From contig CAYQTK010000133.1 in assembly GCA_964420375.1 (NCBI GenBank), positions 1-11,704 on the forward strand: DNA of 11,704 nt, in the 5' to 3' direction. Below are positions 11,512 through 11,704 of the stretch, one piece after another. This stretch comes from CAYQTK01 sp964420375. GTDB lineage: Bacteria; RBG-13-61-14; DATKZS01. The notes beneath the pieces were generated by a model. The model searched no databases, was not told where the DNA came from, and worked only from the letters and a program-made list of their open reading frames with translations. The position numbers were made by a program, and so were the translations under genes. Numbering within the stretch: the first letter of the stretch is position 1; every line of letters starts with the position of its first letter.

Positions 11512-11704
11512 TAGTGCTTGTTGCGAAACCGAGGTTTAATTTACTTTTGCGGCGCTGTTTTAGGAGTGTTGCTGCTTGCTGTCCGCTTTTTCCGCCGGTA
11601 AGCTTGCTTTCCGGAAATGCGCTCCACAAAAGCCTCACAGTTTCCGAGACGCCTGTTTGTAAGTTCCGGCAAGCCGGAACTTATGAGTGCGAAAGCAAGC
11701 TTTC
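11512..11704 (+). repeat. Family-2 inverted-repeat element, cut by the window edge
   Basis: TAGTGCTTGTTGCGAAAC starts 1 bp after the AOR stop codon. It is followed by about 85 bp closely matching the minus strand of the element at 3346-3511 (AGGTTTAATTTACTTTTGCG, GGCGCTGTT, CTGTCCGCTTTTTCCGCCGG). After about 11612 the two copies diverge. A degraded version of the opposite end (CAGTTTCCGAGACGCCTGTT, 11638-11657) may be present. The true right end lies outside or is decayed. Confidence 0.7.
11660..11683 (+). terminator. Perfect GC-rich hairpin downstream of the AOR gene
   Basis: TAAGTTCCGGC, loop AA, GCCGGAACTTA gives an uninterrupted 11-bp stem. No T-run follows, so it is not a classical intrinsic terminator. 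It may stabilise the 3' end of the AOR transcript or be part of the repeat element. Confidence 0.4.

Overview
The window looks like anaerobic bacterial chromosome, most likely from a sulfate-reducing or syntrophic Desulfobacterota-type organism. This is inferred from gene content, not from any marker gene. The content includes a tungsten-type aldehyde:ferredoxin oxidoreductase, a cysteine-rich polyferredoxin-like protein, a uroporphyrinogen-decarboxylase-like remnant, a sigma-54 promoter and a universal-stress-protein remnant. No rRNA, tRNA or CRISPR array was seen.

Left part (1-3770) is mostly a gene graveyard. In order it holds the C-terminal end of a sulfatase, a universal stress protein remnant with an in-frame stop, and a beta-propeller protein remnant (minus strand) cut by a palindromic repeat. 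Next comes an apparently intact 353-residue iron-sulfur protein with a winged-helix-like N-terminus (minus strand). It is preceded by a 58-residue N-terminal stump of a URO-D-like protein. Then follow a TetR stump, an IS21-type remnant keeping the end of istB, and a calcium-binding-repeat (thrombospondin type 3-like) gene. That last gene is broken by a stop, a frameshift and a 166-bp inverted-repeat element. The 4-bp target duplication of this element can be read off exactly: collapsing it restores the reading frame.

Middle part (3769-6055) holds a secreted five-bladed-propeller glycosidase-like gene (minus strand) and an intergenic region with a good sigma-70-like promoter and a clear sigma-54 promoter. 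After these come a short leader ORF, a stand-alone response regulator receiver protein and about 375 bp with no recognisable gene.

Right part (6056-11510) is the intact and most interesting part. A MerR-like regulator with a long C-terminal region is expressed from a strong promoter whose start site lies on a perfect 14-bp palindrome. Next, 57 bp downstream, is a thiamine-diphosphate enzyme of the acetolactate synthase/2-oxoacid decarboxylase superfamily. About 400 bp of nested palindromic repeats later comes an AOR-family oxidoreductase. A simple reading is that the ThDP enzyme makes (or consumes) an aldehyde from a 2-oxoacid and the AOR interconverts that aldehyde with the carboxylate using ferredoxin electrons. 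This would be a CoA-free 2-oxoacid oxidation module under MerR-type control. The pairing is visible; the pathway is inference.

Two families of short inverted-repeat elements pervade the window. Both end in TAGTGC...GCACTA. They sit inside dead genes, between the ThDP and AOR genes, and 1 bp after the AOR stop codon.
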